Assembly (NCBI RefSeq): GCF_014205765.1
Contig: NZ_JACIIZ010000007.1
Location: 124,001 to 188,000, forward strand
Length of the DNA stretch: 64,000 nt
From: Nitrospirillum iridis
Lineage (GTDB): Bacteria; Pseudomonadota; Alphaproteobacteria; Azospirillales; Azospirillaceae
Reading direction: 5' to 3'
The stretch's first letter is position 1, and the number at the start of each line of letters is the position of its first letter. The translations under genes and the position numbers were made by a program. The notes under the pieces are model-generated. The model saw only the letters and a list, made by a program, of their open reading frames with translations. It did no database searches and was not told where the DNA came from. Positions 51,825 through 61,775 of this stretch are shown here, in pieces.

Positions 51825-51865
51825 TGTAACCCCGCCACAACTGCTATCCTTATGGTGTGGTTACA
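51825..51865. promoter_or_regulatory. inverted repeat between pseB operon and the giant gene
   Basis: TGTAACCCCGCC (51825-51836) and GGTGTGGTTACA (51854-51865) pair at 10 of 12 positions around a 17-base spacer. It lies in the 350 bp divergent gap (51567-51917) next to the possible pseB promoter and 50-75 bp before the giant gene, and could be an operator. No gene is seen in the gap. Confidence 0.4.
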
Positions 51866-51938
51866 CGGGTGGCCCGCGCGCCGTTAAGGCGGATGCCGGC
51901 GGTTCGTCCTCGGAACAATGTTCCTGACAGGTGAAGAC

Positions 51939-54900
51939 ATGGTCCAAGGCGGGACCGGCAAGGGGGCGGCGGGCAGGGGCGCGGGGGGCCAAACCATCGG
52001 CGCCTTGCTGGCCCAGGCCATGGATCGGCATCGCGCGGGCGACCCGGCTGGGGCGGAGGCGCTGTACCGGCGCGTCCTGGCGCTGGATGCCGGTCAAACG
52101 GACGCCTTGAATCTGTGTGGCGTGGCCTGCCACCAGCAAGGCCGGACGGCGGAGGGGCGGGCGCTGCTGGAACGGGCCTTGGCCCGACGGCCCGACGATA
52201 TCGGTATCCTGGAAAATCTGGGACTGCTGCTGGTGGAACAGGGGGCGGACGATGAGGCCCTGCCGATCCTGCGGCGCGCGGTGCGTCTGGCCCCCCGGTC
52301 GGTTTCGGCCTGGAGGTCGTTGGCCCAGGCGGGGCGGCAGTTGCACGACAGCGCCCTGATGATGGCGGCGTACAAGGCGCTGCTCGACATCGACCCGCGG
52401 CAGGTGGACACCTTGCTCGGGCTCGGCGACCTCTTGCGCCTGGTGGGGGAGCCCGAAGAAGCGGAGGTGATGGCCAGGAAGGCCCTGGCGCTGGAGCCGG
52501 GACACGTTGGCGCCTTGCTGAACCTGGGCACGGCACGCCAATGGCAGGGGGACATGGTGGGGGCGGAGGCCGCGTTCACTGGCGTCCTGGACCGCGCCCC
52601 CGGCAACCCGATCGCTCACTGGGATCGAAGCCTGGTAAGGCTGGCCCAAGGCAAGCTGGAGGAGGGGTGGGCGGACTACGCCTATCGTTTCGAAGCCGGA
52701 ATCGTTAAGCCGAATCGTCATGTCGGCCGCTCCCGTTGGCAGGGTGACGCCTTATGCGGCCGCCGCCTGTTGTTATGGCGGGAGCAAGGGCTGGGGGATG
52801 AGATCATGTTCTCAGCCCTCTATGTCCCCGCCATCCGCGCGGCCCTGGCGCAGGGCGGAGGCAGCGTGGTCATCGATACCGAACCGCGTCTGGTCGGGCT
52901 GATGACGGGCTACCTGCGTCAAGCCTTGGCCGAAGGCGGTCCATCCGACGCCTTGGACCGGGCGGAGGTGCGGGCCGATGGGGTGGGGGGGGACGACTTC
53001 GACGTGCACGCGCCCGCCGGCGACCTGCCAATCCTGTTCGCCGGCCATCTCGCCGTCTTCGCTGGTCGGGATCGAGGATGGTTCACGGCCGATACCGCCG
53101 CCGTGGCCGACTGGCGCCGCCGTCTGGCGGATTTGGGGCCCGGCCTGAAAGTAGGAATCTGCTGGACGTCCGGCATGCGCGGCCTGCATCGCGATGCCAA
53201 CTATCTGGAACTCGTGGGTTGGGCGCCGCTGTTGGACGTGCCCGGCATCGTCTGGATCGATCTGCAATACAACGACGTCACGGCGGAGCGGGCCGCCGCC
53301 GCGGCCCAGGGGATGCCGGTACCGCATCGTTTCGCCAACCTGGATCAACGCGACGATATCGAGGGTGTCGCCGCCCTGCTATCCGCCCTGGACCTGGTCA
53401 TCAGCGCCCCGACCTCGGTCGGGGAATTGGCCGGCGCCCTGGGGGTGCCGACCTGGCGTGTCGAACTGGGGGCGGACTGGTCCATGTTGGGCACATTCGT
53501 ACGCCCGTGGTATCCCGCCATGCGCATCTTCGCCGGCCCCATTCCCGAGGCCTTGGAGGCGACGCGCGCCGCTTTGGTTTCACTAGTTGATTGCGACATC
53601 AAAACGAGTTCGATCGCCGCCCACCCCACCCCCACCCCCACCCCTATACCCGCCGTCGCGCTTTCCGCGCTGGCGCCGCCCACGCTGGCCGAGGCGTATG
53701 ACCTGATGGCCGCCGGCCATACCGCCGAGGCCGCCGCCGCGTTCGCGGCGCTGGCGCGGCCGACCGGCCAACCGCGGGCCATTCGCGCCCAGGCCCTGCA
53801 CCTTCTGGGGCTGGCTCGTTTCCATCTGGGTGACGGCGATGGCGCCGTGGACGCCCTTGAACAGGCGTTGTCGCTGCTGCCGCCGGAACAGTCGGCGATG
53901 CCGGCCAACAACCTGGGCAACGTCCTGCTGCATCTCGGCCGGCCCCAGGCGGCCGAGCGGGCTTACCGTCTGGCCTTGACCCATGACCCCAGCCTGGTGG
54001 CGGCGGCGTCCAACCTGGGCGTCGCGCTGCGGGAGCAGGGGGACCTGCCCGGCGCCGAGGAGGCGTTGAGGCGGGCCTTGGGCCTGGAGCCAGACCGGGC
54101 GGAGACGCTGGTGAACCTGGCGGGCGTGATGACGGCGCGGGGGGAAGAGGTCCAGGGCGAGGAGCTGGCGCGGCGAGCGGTGGCGCTGGCGCCGGATTTG
54201 GCGCACGCCCATGGCAATGTCGGTACGGCGCTGGTGGCGCAGGGCCGCCTGGCGGAGGCGGAGCCCTGGTTCGCCGCAGCCCTGGCCCGGGATCCGGACC
54301 AGCCCCTGGCCCGTTTCAACATCGGGCTGGCCCAGTTGGCACGGGGGGAATTGGCGGCGGGCTGGCGGGGATATGGGCATCGCATCGCGGCACGGGCCCG
54401 CGAGATGCCGCCGTTACCGGCCCCGATCTGGCGGGGGGATGATCTGGCGGGCCGCACCCTGCTGGTGCGGCGTGAGCAGGGCCTGGGCGATGAATTGCTG
54501 TTCGCCAGCCTCTATCCTGATCTGATCAGTTCCAGCGGCGCGGGGCGGGTGGTGATCGACTGCGACCCGCGCCTGGCCCGGCTGTTCGCCCATGCCTTCC
54601 CCGGCGCGATGGTCGCACCGGGTGGCCTGACCCCCGATGGCCATTCCGCCCCCATGGCGGACGCGGCCGTGGATGCGGGCGACCTGCCTGGCCTGCTGCG
54701 GCCCACGCTGGGCCACTTCCGCACCACGCCGCCCGCCTACCTCACCGCCGATCCGGTATTGGCCGACCACTGGGCGGGTCGTCTGGCCTCGCTGGGTGGC
54801 GGCCTCAAGGTGGGCCTGTGCTGGCGCAGTGGCCTGATGGCGGAAGGACGGCGGGCGCTATACCCGCCGCTGGACGAGTGGGCGCCCCTACTGCGGCTGC

Positions 54901-57900
54901 CCGGCATCCGGTTCATCACCCTGCAGTATGATCAACAGGCGGCCGAAGCGGAAATCGCGGCGATCGAGGGCCGCCTCGGCGTGCGCATCCATCGCTGGCC
55001 CGACCTTGATTTGCGTGATGACCTGGACGCCGTCGCCGCCCTCATGGCCGGCCTGGATCTGGTCGTCACCGCCGGCACCGCCGTGTCTGAACTGGCGGGG
55101 GCGCTGGGGGTGCCGTGCTGGCGCCTGGGCACCACCGCCGAATGGACGCGCCTGGGCAGCGGCACCCGGCCGTGGTTCCCGTCGCAATGCGCCTTCTTCC
55201 CGCCGCAAGGTTGCGTCGTCGGCGCCGTGCTACCGCACCTGGCGCGGCGGCTGGCGGATCTCAGCCAGCCGATATCACCGGCCTGGGCCCGTGACGGGGC
55301 CGTTTCCCGCACGCCAGAGCAGTTGTTCCTGGACGGCCTTGCTGCCCGCGACCAGGGGGATGTGGATGGGGCGGTGAATCGCCTGGGCCGTGCGGCTGAC
55401 GCCGGGCACGGCGGCGCGCTGGCGGCGCTGGCCGGCCTGTTGCGGCGACAGGAGCGCTGGGCGGAGGCGGCGGACCGCTATCGCCAGATGCTGGCGGCCG
55501 GCCCAGACAATGTCGATGCGCTGTCAGGTTTGGGCCTGGCCCTGTTGGGCCAGGGCCAGGGCGGTGACGCCCTGCGCTGCCATGACCGGGCCCTGCACCT
55601 GGCCCCGGATCGGGCCATCCTTCATGCCAATCGCGGGCTGGTGCTGGCGGCGCTGGGGGATAAGGCGGGCGCGGCCGAGGCCCAGCGCCGCGCCACGGTG
55701 GCCGATCCCGCCTGGGTTGGTGGGTGGGTGAACCTGGGCGTGGCCCTGATGGCGCTGGAACAGCCGGACGCGGCGCGGGCGGCGTTTGACCACGCTCTAC
55801 GACTGGCGCCGGAAGAAGCGGCGGCGCATGTCGGCCTGGCCAATCTTCACATGTTGCTCCGCCGGCCCGATCTGGCCGTCCCCCATTTGCGCGCGGTGCT
55901 GGCGTGCCAACCGGATAACGCCGACGCGCATCTGAACCTGGGTCTGGCGATGTCGGACTTGCGCCGGCCGGCGGAGGCCCGCGCGCAATACGCCAAAGCC
56001 CTGACGTTGCGACCCGGCTGGGCGACAGCGCGCTGGAACCAGGCGCTGGCGGCGCTGGAGGCGGGGGATCTCGCCACCGGCTGGCGCGACTATCCCGCGC
56101 GTTTCGGTACGGCCGACATTCCCCCCCGAGGCGACCTGGCGCTACCGGCCTGGACCGGCGAGGACCTGCGGGGGCGGGCCCTGCTGGTCTGGGCGGAACA
56201 GGGATTGGGCGACGAAATCCTGTTCGCCAGTTGCCTGCCGGATCTGGTGCGGTGGCTGGGCGCCCGGTCCTGCCGGCGCCTGGTGGTGGAGCTGGACGCG
56301 CGCTTGGCGGGCCTGGTCGCGCGTGCTCTTGCCCCCCTGGCACCGGCGGGCATGGCGGTGGAGGTGCGGGGGCGCACCGACACGCCGCGTGATGCCGATG
56401 TCCATGTGCCCTTGGGGGGGCTGCCGGCGCTGCTGCGTCGTCGGCTGGCGGACTTTCCGGTGGACGGTGCCCCCTGGCTGCGGCCGGACGCGGACCGGGT
56501 GGCACTATGGCGCGATCGCCTGGCGGCCCTGGGGCCCGGCCTGAGGGTGGGCCTGTGCTGGCGCAGCGGCCTGCGCACCCTGGCGCGCGAGGGCCTTTAC
56601 CTCAGCCTGGCCCAACTGGCCCCGCTTCTGTCCGTGCCCGGCGTCCATTTCGTCGTGCTGCAATATGATGCCCGGGCGGGCGACACCGCGGCGGAAATCG
56701 CGGCCCTGTCCGCGGCCACCGGCGTGGTGCTGCACCTCTGGGACGATTTGGACCTGCGCGACGACCAGGACGACGTCGCCGCGCTCATGGCGGGCCTCGA
56801 TCTGGTCATCTCCGCCGGCACGGCGGTGGGGGAGATGTCGGCGGCGCTGGGCGTGCCCACCTGGCGGTTCCAGCACCGGCCCAATTGGTCCAACCTGGGG
56901 ACGGGCACCCGTCCCTGGTTTCCGGCCCAGCGGCTGTGGCTGTCGGAAGACCGTCCGTTGTCGACGGTGGTGGAACCGATGCGCGCCGCCCTGGCTGACT
57001 TGCTCGTCGCGAAGGTGGCGGTCGCCGATGTCACGGCGATGCTGGAGGCCGGAATGGCGGCTCACCGCGCCGGTGACATGGCGGCGGCGGCGGCCTCATA
57101 CCGCCAGGTGCTGGAGCAGCGACCGGATGATGCCGATGCCTTGCATCTGTTGGGCCTGGTGACGGTCCAGGAGGACCGGCTGGATGACGGGATCGCTCTG
57201 CTGCGCCGGGCTGTGGCGGTCGATCCCGCCTTCGCCCAGGCGTACAACAGTCTGGGCAGCGCGCTGCTGACCAGGGCGGATATCCAGGGCGCCATCGCCG
57301 CCTTCACCCGGGCCATCGACCTGCAGCCGGATTATGCGGAGGCATGGGGCAACTTGGCCGGCGTCCACAACCAGTTGAACGACCGGCGTGCGGCTTTGGA
57401 CGCCGCCGACCGGGCACTGGCGCTTCGTCCCGGCTACGTCAAGGCCATGGTCGAAAAGATGCACGCCCTAGCCAACTCGGGCGATACCGCCGGTGCGCTG
57501 GCCGTGGCCCGGGCCGCCGTCGCCCTTGAGGAAAGTCCCTTCACGCTGACCAACCTGGGCCTGGCGCTGGTGGCGCAAGACAAGTCGGACGAGGCCCGGG
57601 AACAGCATGAACGTGCTCTCGCCCTTGATCCGAACTATGCCGAGGCCGCCAACAATCTGGGCATGGCCTGGTTGAACCATGGGGGCCCCATAGGATGCGC
57701 CGGTGCTCGCGCGGCGTTCCAGCGGGCGCTGGCGGCCCGGCCCGATTTCGCGGCGGCGCGGTTCAACCTCTCCTTGCTGGACCTGGCGGAAGGGCACCTG
57801 GAGGCTGGCTGGGCCGGGCAGCAGGCGCGCTTCGCGGCCGGCCAGGCGCTACCGGACCGCCGCTTTTCCCTGCCGCTTTGGCGCGGGGAGGCGCTGGGGC

Positions 57901-60554
57901 GGCGGCGCCTGCTGGTCTGGCGCGAACAGGGCCTGGGCGATGAACTGCTGTTCTCCAGCCTCTACCGTGACCTGATCGCCGCCCATTCCCAGGCGTCTTT
58001 CGTCCTGGAGTGCGATTCCCGGCTGACGGGCTATTTCACCCGGGCTTTCGTTCCCGCCGGCGACACTCGCGTGATGGTGGTGCCCGACTTCACCACGGCG
58101 CAGGCGGTGGGCGCCGACCTGCACATCCCCGCCGGCAGCTTGCCCCAGTTGTTGCGCGGCCGCCTGGCCGACTTCACCGGCCAGCCCTATCTCACGGCCG
58201 AGCCGGCGCGCCTGGCCTTCTGGCGCGCGCGCATCAATGCGCTGGGCCCGGGCTTGCGCGTGGGCCTGTGCTGGCAGAGCTTGGTGCGCGACCTTGGCCG
58301 TGACAAGGCCTACACCCGGCTGGTCGATTGGCGGCCGCTGTTGCGACTGCCCGGCATCATTCCGGTGATCCTGCAATATGGCGAGGTCGAGGATGAGGTG
58401 CGGGCCGTGGAGACAGCGTTGGGCATCCCCCTGCATCGCTGGGCGGATACGGACCTGCGCCGGGATTTGGAAGCGGTGGGCGCCCTGATGTCCTGCCTGG
58501 ACCTGGTCATCACCGCCCCGACGTCGGTGGGGGAGATGGCGGGCGCCTTGGGCGTGCCGGTCTGGCGCGTGGGCACCCGCATGGATTGGTCCATGCTGGG
58601 AACGGCGGTGGTGCGCCCCTGGTTCAGCGCCATGCGCGTGGTCCCGGTCCCTTGGGGTGGCTTCGCTGACGATACGGTGCTTCCCGTGCTCCAGGAACTG
58701 TGCCGGCTGCGTGATTTGCCGGTATCAACCGCCCCCGTCTCTACCATCCCCGTGCTGCCACCGCCTCCGGCCGCACCCTCCCGGTCGGAGGCGGTGCTGG
58801 CCGACGCCGTGGCGCGTCATCAGACGGGCGATGCGGCGGGCGCGCTGCCCCTTTACCGCGCGGTGCTGGATATCCAGGCGGATCAGCCGGTCGCGTTGCA
58901 CCTCCTGGGGTTGGCGCTGACGCAGCTGGGCCGGGCGGAGGCGGGTTTGCCCTTCCTGCGACGGGCCGTGGCCCTGGCGCCCGACTACGCCGCGGCCCAG
59001 TGCAACCTGGGCAACACGTTGCAGTCCCTGGGCCGGCCGGCGGAGGCGGAGGGCTGCTATCGCCAGGTGCTGGCCACCGAGCCGGACCGCCCCGACGTGC
59101 TGACCAACCTGGGCAACGCCTTGCTGGCCCAAGGGCGGGCGGACGCCGCGGTGGCGTGTCAGCGGCGCGCATTGGAATTGGCCCCCGATCTGGCCGCGGC
59201 GGCATCCAATCTGGGCACGGCCCTGTTGGCTCTGGACCAGCCGGCGGCGGCCAAGGCGGCTTTCCGCCGGGCGCTGGGCGGTGTCTACAACGCCGCCGCC
59301 GTGCTGGCGGCCCCGGAACCCGCGGTCATCGACGCGCTGTGCGGCATGGGCGAGGCCTTGCGTCTGGCCGGCGACCCGCTGGCCGCGCTCCCATGGCTGG
59401 ATCGGGCCGTGGCCCTGGCACCCGACCAGGCGACGGTTTGGAACAATCGGGGCCGTTGCCTGGGTGATCTGGGGTTGCTGCCCGCGGCCGTGGACAGCTA
59501 CAGCCGGGCGGTCGATCTCGACCCCACCCTGGCCACCGCCCACTTCAACCGGGGGCTCGTCGACCTGACAGCCGGCACCCTGGCCCGGGGCTGGCAAGGG
59601 TACGCCTGGCGTTTCGCGGCGGCGGGCAAGCAGGCGGTTCCCCGATTCGATCGCCCGGCCTGGCGGGGGGAGAACCTGCGCGGCCGAAGCCTGCGGGTAT
59701 GGCGCGAACAGGGCCTGGGTGATGAACTGCTGTTCGCCAGCCTCTATCCCGCCCTGGCGGCGCGGGCGGCGGCGGAGGGGGCCACCGCCGTTTCCATCGA
59801 ATGCGATCCCCGTCTGGCGTCGCTGTTTGAACGCAGTTTCCCCAGTCTGCGCATCCTGCCCATGCCCCCCGGGCGGCAGGGATCATCCGGACTGGAGGCG
59901 GCGGGGGCCGACATGGTGATCGCAGCCGGGGATCTGGCCGGCCACCTGGCGCCCACCCTGGCCGGATTTGCCGCCGGCCGGATTGGGTCGGGACCAGGCT
60001 ATGTCCTGCCCGATCCGGCGCGCGTGGCCCGTTGGCGGGACCGGCTGGCGGCTTTGGTGCCGGGGCCGGCCCTGATCGTGGGCATCGCCTGGCGTTCAGG
60101 CCAGCTCGGCGCCGAGCGGTCGCGGGCCTATTCCACCCTGGATCAGTGGCGCTCCGTGCTGGGTTTGCCGGGCGTGATGGCGGTCAGCCTGCACTACCAG
60201 CCGGCGGAGGAGGAGATCGCGGCCCTGAAACGCGATACCGGGCTCATCCTGCACCGCTTCCAGGACGCCGACCTGCGCGACGACCTGGAAACGGCGGCGG
60301 CGCTGACGGCGGCCTGCGACCTGGTGATCAGCCCCGCCACCTCGGTGGGGGAGTTGGCCGGGGCGGTGGGTACGCCCTGCTGGCGCTTCGCATCGCGCGA
60401 TTGGACGACGCTGGGGACAAGGGTCCGGCCCTGGTTTCCCGCCCAGCGGCTGGTCGCGCTGGAGGATTACGGCGACCCTGAAGGTGTGCTGGCGCCCCCT
60501 GAAGGCGCGCTGGCGGCCATGGCCGCCGCCCTGCGCCGCCTTCGTGCGACCTAG
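51939..60554 (+). CDS. giant five-module TPR-glycosyltransferase (GT9-like) protein
   Basis: One uninterrupted frame of about 2871 residues holds five consecutive modules of roughly 565-595 residues. Each has a TPR array followed by a GT9/heptosyltransferase-like domain. The GT landmark EQGLGDE with flanking LLWR/LVW occurs near residues 281, 845, 1420, 1995 and 2589. Each module also repeats a binding block (VGLCWRSG or variants) and a closing block (TSVGELAGALG...WR...RPWFP). Pro/Thr-rich linkers separate some modules, such as PTPTPTPIP between 1 and 2. There is no signal peptide or membrane segment. Single-module relatives modify flagellin or surface glycans. It is divergent from pseB, and a link to that pathway is inferred. 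An ATG at 51918 is an alternative start; 51939 follows AGGTGA. Confidence 0.9.
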   Translation: MVQGGTGKGAAGRGAGGQTIGALLAQAMDRHRAGDPAGAEALYRRVLALDAGQTDALNLCGVACHQQGRTAEGRALLERALARRPDDIGILENLGLLLVEQGADDEALPILRRAVRLAPRSVSAWRSLAQAGRQLHDSALMMAAYKALLDIDPRQVDTLLGLGDLLRLVGEPEEAEVMARKALALEPGHVGALLNLGTARQWQGDMVGAEAAFTGVLDRAPGNPIAHWDRSLVRLAQGKLEEGWADYAYRFEAGIVKPNRHVGRSRWQGDALCGRRLLLWREQGLGDEIMFSALYVPAIRAALAQGGGSVVIDTEPRLVGLMTGYLRQALAEGGPSDALDRAEVRADGVGGDDFDVHAPAGDLPILFAGHLAVFAGRDRGWFTADTAAVADWRRRLADLGPGLKVGICWTSGMRGLHRDANYLELVGWAPLLDVPGIVWIDLQYNDVTAERAAAAAQGMPVPHRFANLDQRDDIEGVAALLSALDLVISAPTSVGELAGALGVPTWRVELGADWSMLGTFVRPWYPAMRIFAGPIPEALEATRAALVSLVDCDIKTSSIAAHPTPTPTPIPAVALSALAPPTLAEAYDLMAAGHTAEAAAAFAALARPTGQPRAIRAQALHLLGLARFHLGDGDGAVDALEQALSLLPPEQSAMPANNLGNVLLHLGRPQAAERAYRLALTHDPSLVAAASNLGVALREQGDLPGAEEALRRALGLEPDRAETLVNLAGVMTARGEEVQGEELARRAVALAPDLAHAHGNVGTALVAQGRLAEAEPWFAAALARDPDQPLARFNIGLAQLARGELAAGWRGYGHRIAARAREMPPLPAPIWRGDDLAGRTLLVRREQGLGDELLFASLYPDLISSSGAGRVVIDCDPRLARLFAHAFPGAMVAPGGLTPDGHSAPMADAAVDAGDLPGLLRPTLGHFRTTPPAYLTADPVLADHWAGRLASLGGGLKVGLCWRSGLMAEGRRALYPPLDEWAPLLRLPGIRFITLQYDQQAAEAEIAAIEGRLGVRIHRWPDLDLRDDLDAVAALMAGLDLVVTAGTAVSELAGALGVPCWRLGTTAEWTRLGSGTRPWFPSQCAFFPPQGCVVGAVLPHLARRLADLSQPISPAWARDGAVSRTPEQLFLDGLAARDQGDVDGAVNRLGRAADAGHGGALAALAGLLRRQERWAEAADRYRQMLAAGPDNVDALSGLGLALLGQGQGGDALRCHDRALHLAPDRAILHANRGLVLAALGDKAGAAEAQRRATVADPAWVGGWVNLGVALMALEQPDAARAAFDHALRLAPEEAAAHVGLANLHMLLRRPDLAVPHLRAVLACQPDNADAHLNLGLAMSDLRRPAEARAQYAKALTLRPGWATARWNQALAALEAGDLATGWRDYPARFGTADIPPRGDLALPAWTGEDLRGRALLVWAEQGLGDEILFASCLPDLVRWLGARSCRRLVVELDARLAGLVARALAPLAPAGMAVEVRGRTDTPRDADVHVPLGGLPALLRRRLADFPVDGAPWLRPDADRVALWRDRLAALGPGLRVGLCWRSGLRTLAREGLYLSLAQLAPLLSVPGVHFVVLQYDARAGDTAAEIAALSAATGVVLHLWDDLDLRDDQDDVAALMAGLDLVISAGTAVGEMSAALGVPTWRFQHRPNWSNLGTGTRPWFPAQRLWLSEDRPLSTVVEPMRAALADLLVAKVAVADVTAMLEAGMAAHRAGDMAAAAASYRQVLEQRPDDADALHLLGLVTVQEDRLDDGIALLRRAVAVDPAFAQAYNSLGSALLTRADIQGAIAAFTRAIDLQPDYAEAWGNLAGVHNQLNDRRAALDAADRALALRPGYVKAMVEKMHALANSGDTAGALAVARAAVALEESPFTLTNLGLALVAQDKSDEAREQHERALALDPNYAEAANNLGMAWLNHGGPIGCAGARAAFQRALAARPDFAAARFNLSLLDLAEGHLEAGWAGQQARFAAGQALPDRRFSLPLWRGEALGRRRLLVWREQGLGDELLFSSLYRDLIAAHSQASFVLECDSRLTGYFTRAFVPAGDTRVMVVPDFTTAQAVGADLHIPAGSLPQLLRGRLADFTGQPYLTAEPARLAFWRARINALGPGLRVGLCWQSLVRDLGRDKAYTRLVDWRPLLRLPGIIPVILQYGEVEDEVRAVETALGIPLHRWADTDLRRDLEAVGALMSCLDLVITAPTSVGEMAGALGVPVWRVGTRMDWSMLGTAVVRPWFSAMRVVPVPWGGFADDTVLPVLQELCRLRDLPVSTAPVSTIPVLPPPPAAPSRSEAVLADAVARHQTGDAAGALPLYRAVLDIQADQPVALHLLGLALTQLGRAEAGLPFLRRAVALAPDYAAAQCNLGNTLQSLGRPAEAEGCYRQVLATEPDRPDVLTNLGNALLAQGRADAAVACQRRALELAPDLAAAASNLGTALLALDQPAAAKAAFRRALGGVYNAAAVLAAPEPAVIDALCGMGEALRLAGDPLAALPWLDRAVALAPDQATVWNNRGRCLGDLGLLPAAVDSYSRAVDLDPTLATAHFNRGLVDLTAGTLARGWQGYAWRFAAAGKQAVPRFDRPAWRGENLRGRSLRVWREQGLGDELLFASLYPALAARAAAEGATAVSIECDPRLASLFERSFPSLRILPMPPGRQGSSGLEAAGADMVIAAGDLAGHLAPTLAGFAAGRIGSGPGYVLPDPARVARWRDRLAALVPGPALIVGIAWRSGQLGAERSRAYSTLDQWRSVLGLPGVMAVSLHYQPAEEEIAALKRDTGLILHRFQDADLRDDLETAAALTAACDLVISPATSVGELAGAVGTPCWRFASRDWTTLGTRVRPWFPAQRLVALEDYGDPEGVLAPPEGALAAMAAALRRLRAT

Positions 60555-60563
60555 ATCGGCAGG

Positions 60564-61706
60564 TCAGCGCCCGGCTGGGATGTCCCATTCCTGAAGGGTG
60601 CGGCTGGGGCTGTCGCCGTCGTCGAAGCCGTGGATGACCACGTGGGTGCGGCCGCTGCGATAGGCCCAGACCTCCGCCCAGGCGTACATCCGGTCCACCG
60701 CCTGCGTGCCGCCGGCCTTGACCGCGGCCAGGGGCGATCCACCGGACCCGATGATCACCTGCCAGGCATGGCCGCCGGCGTCCTTGGTGGGTTGCCAGGC
60801 GTGGAAGATGTGCTCATGGCCGCAAAAATACGTGGCGTGATGGCGCTCGATGGACTGCCAGAAGGCGTCGCGCAGGGCCACATCGCCGGCGTCCAGGCCG
60901 GTTTCCTTCTCGACCTTTTCCACCTTGCCGTCCTTGGCCACGGGGAAATCGTAGCCGTAGGCCATCTTGTGGCCGAAAACGAAGATATGGGTGGCGCCGC
61001 GCGCCTCGGCCGCCGCGAAATCGGCCTCCAGCCAGGCCACGGGCGCCGTGCCGTCGGCGCCGCTGGGGTCGGTGTTGATGACGGCGATATGCACGGGGCC
61101 GGCGTCGAAGCTGTAGGTCAGCTGGCGCTGGTCGCTGGTGATGCGGTCGGTGCCGGGGGCGGGGGGGTTGTCCACCGACCAGTGGGTGGCGGGCACGCCG
61201 GTCAGGCGCTGCCATAGGGCGGTGTCCAGCACCAGATCGCCCACATTGGCCCGCCAGGCGCCCTCGTTGGCGGGGTTGGCCAGCTTCAGCGTCTTGCCGT
61301 CCGGCTGCTTGACCTTGCTTTCCGTCTCATGATTGCCGGCCACGGGCAGGACGTAGGTGCCGGCCTCCATCAGCGGCGCCATCATGCCCCGCCAGTAGGC
61401 GTATTCGCGGTCCAGCAGCGCGCGGTCCTGGGTGTAGCCCATGACCATGTCACCCAGGAAAAGGAAGGCCTGGGCGTGGGCGGCTTCCACCTCGCGGTTG
61501 ATGCGGGCCAGCTGCCGGGTCGCCTGCAGGAAGGGCGCGTCATGGATGGTCAGGCGCGGGTCGTCCGGGTCCTGCCGGCTGTCGCCCACGGTGGCGAAAT
61601 GGAAGACGACCGGGTCGTCGGCCGCCGGGGCGGCGTGGGCGATGCCGGTCGCGGAACCGAGCAGGCAGGCGCCGGCAAGGGCCAGCAGGCGAAGGCGGCG
61701 GGACAT
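60564..61706 (-). CDS. secreted metallophosphoesterase
   Basis: A 380-residue calcineurin-type phosphoesterase with a signal peptide (RLLALAGACLLGSATGIAHA). The metal-site motifs are VGDSRQD, LGDMVMG, GNHE near residue 123, GHKM near 245 and CGHEHIF near 300. It should act in the periplasm on a phosphate ester. It is convergent with the giant gene (9 bp gap) and 69 bp downstream of the TonB receptor gene, with which it may be co-transcribed; phosphate or iron acquisition is possible. Confidence 0.88.
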   Translation of the reverse strand: MSRRLRLLALAGACLLGSATGIAHAAPAADDPVVFHFATVGDSRQDPDDPRLTIHDAPFLQATRQLARINREVEAAHAQAFLFLGDMVMGYTQDRALLDREYAYWRGMMAPLMEAGTYVLPVAGNHETESKVKQPDGKTLKLANPANEGAWRANVGDLVLDTALWQRLTGVPATHWSVDNPPAPGTDRITSDQRQLTYSFDAGPVHIAVINTDPSGADGTAPVAWLEADFAAAEARGATHIFVFGHKMAYGYDFPVAKDGKVEKVEKETGLDAGDVALRDAFWQSIERHHATYFCGHEHIFHAWQPTKDAGGHAWQVIIGSGGSPLAAVKAGGTQAVDRMYAWAEVWAYRSGRTHVVIHGFDDGDSPSRTLQEWDIPAGR

Positions 61707-61775
61707 GGCGATGCATCCTGGAAAAGGGAAGGGAGGGGACGGCGAGGGGCCATCCCCCTCCGGTTGGCGCTACGT

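Noticed and set aside
51939-60554. Possible assembly duplication behind the five-module gene.
   Set aside because: The modules differ in many residues, linker content and length, so they are diverged repeats and not copies created by assembly.
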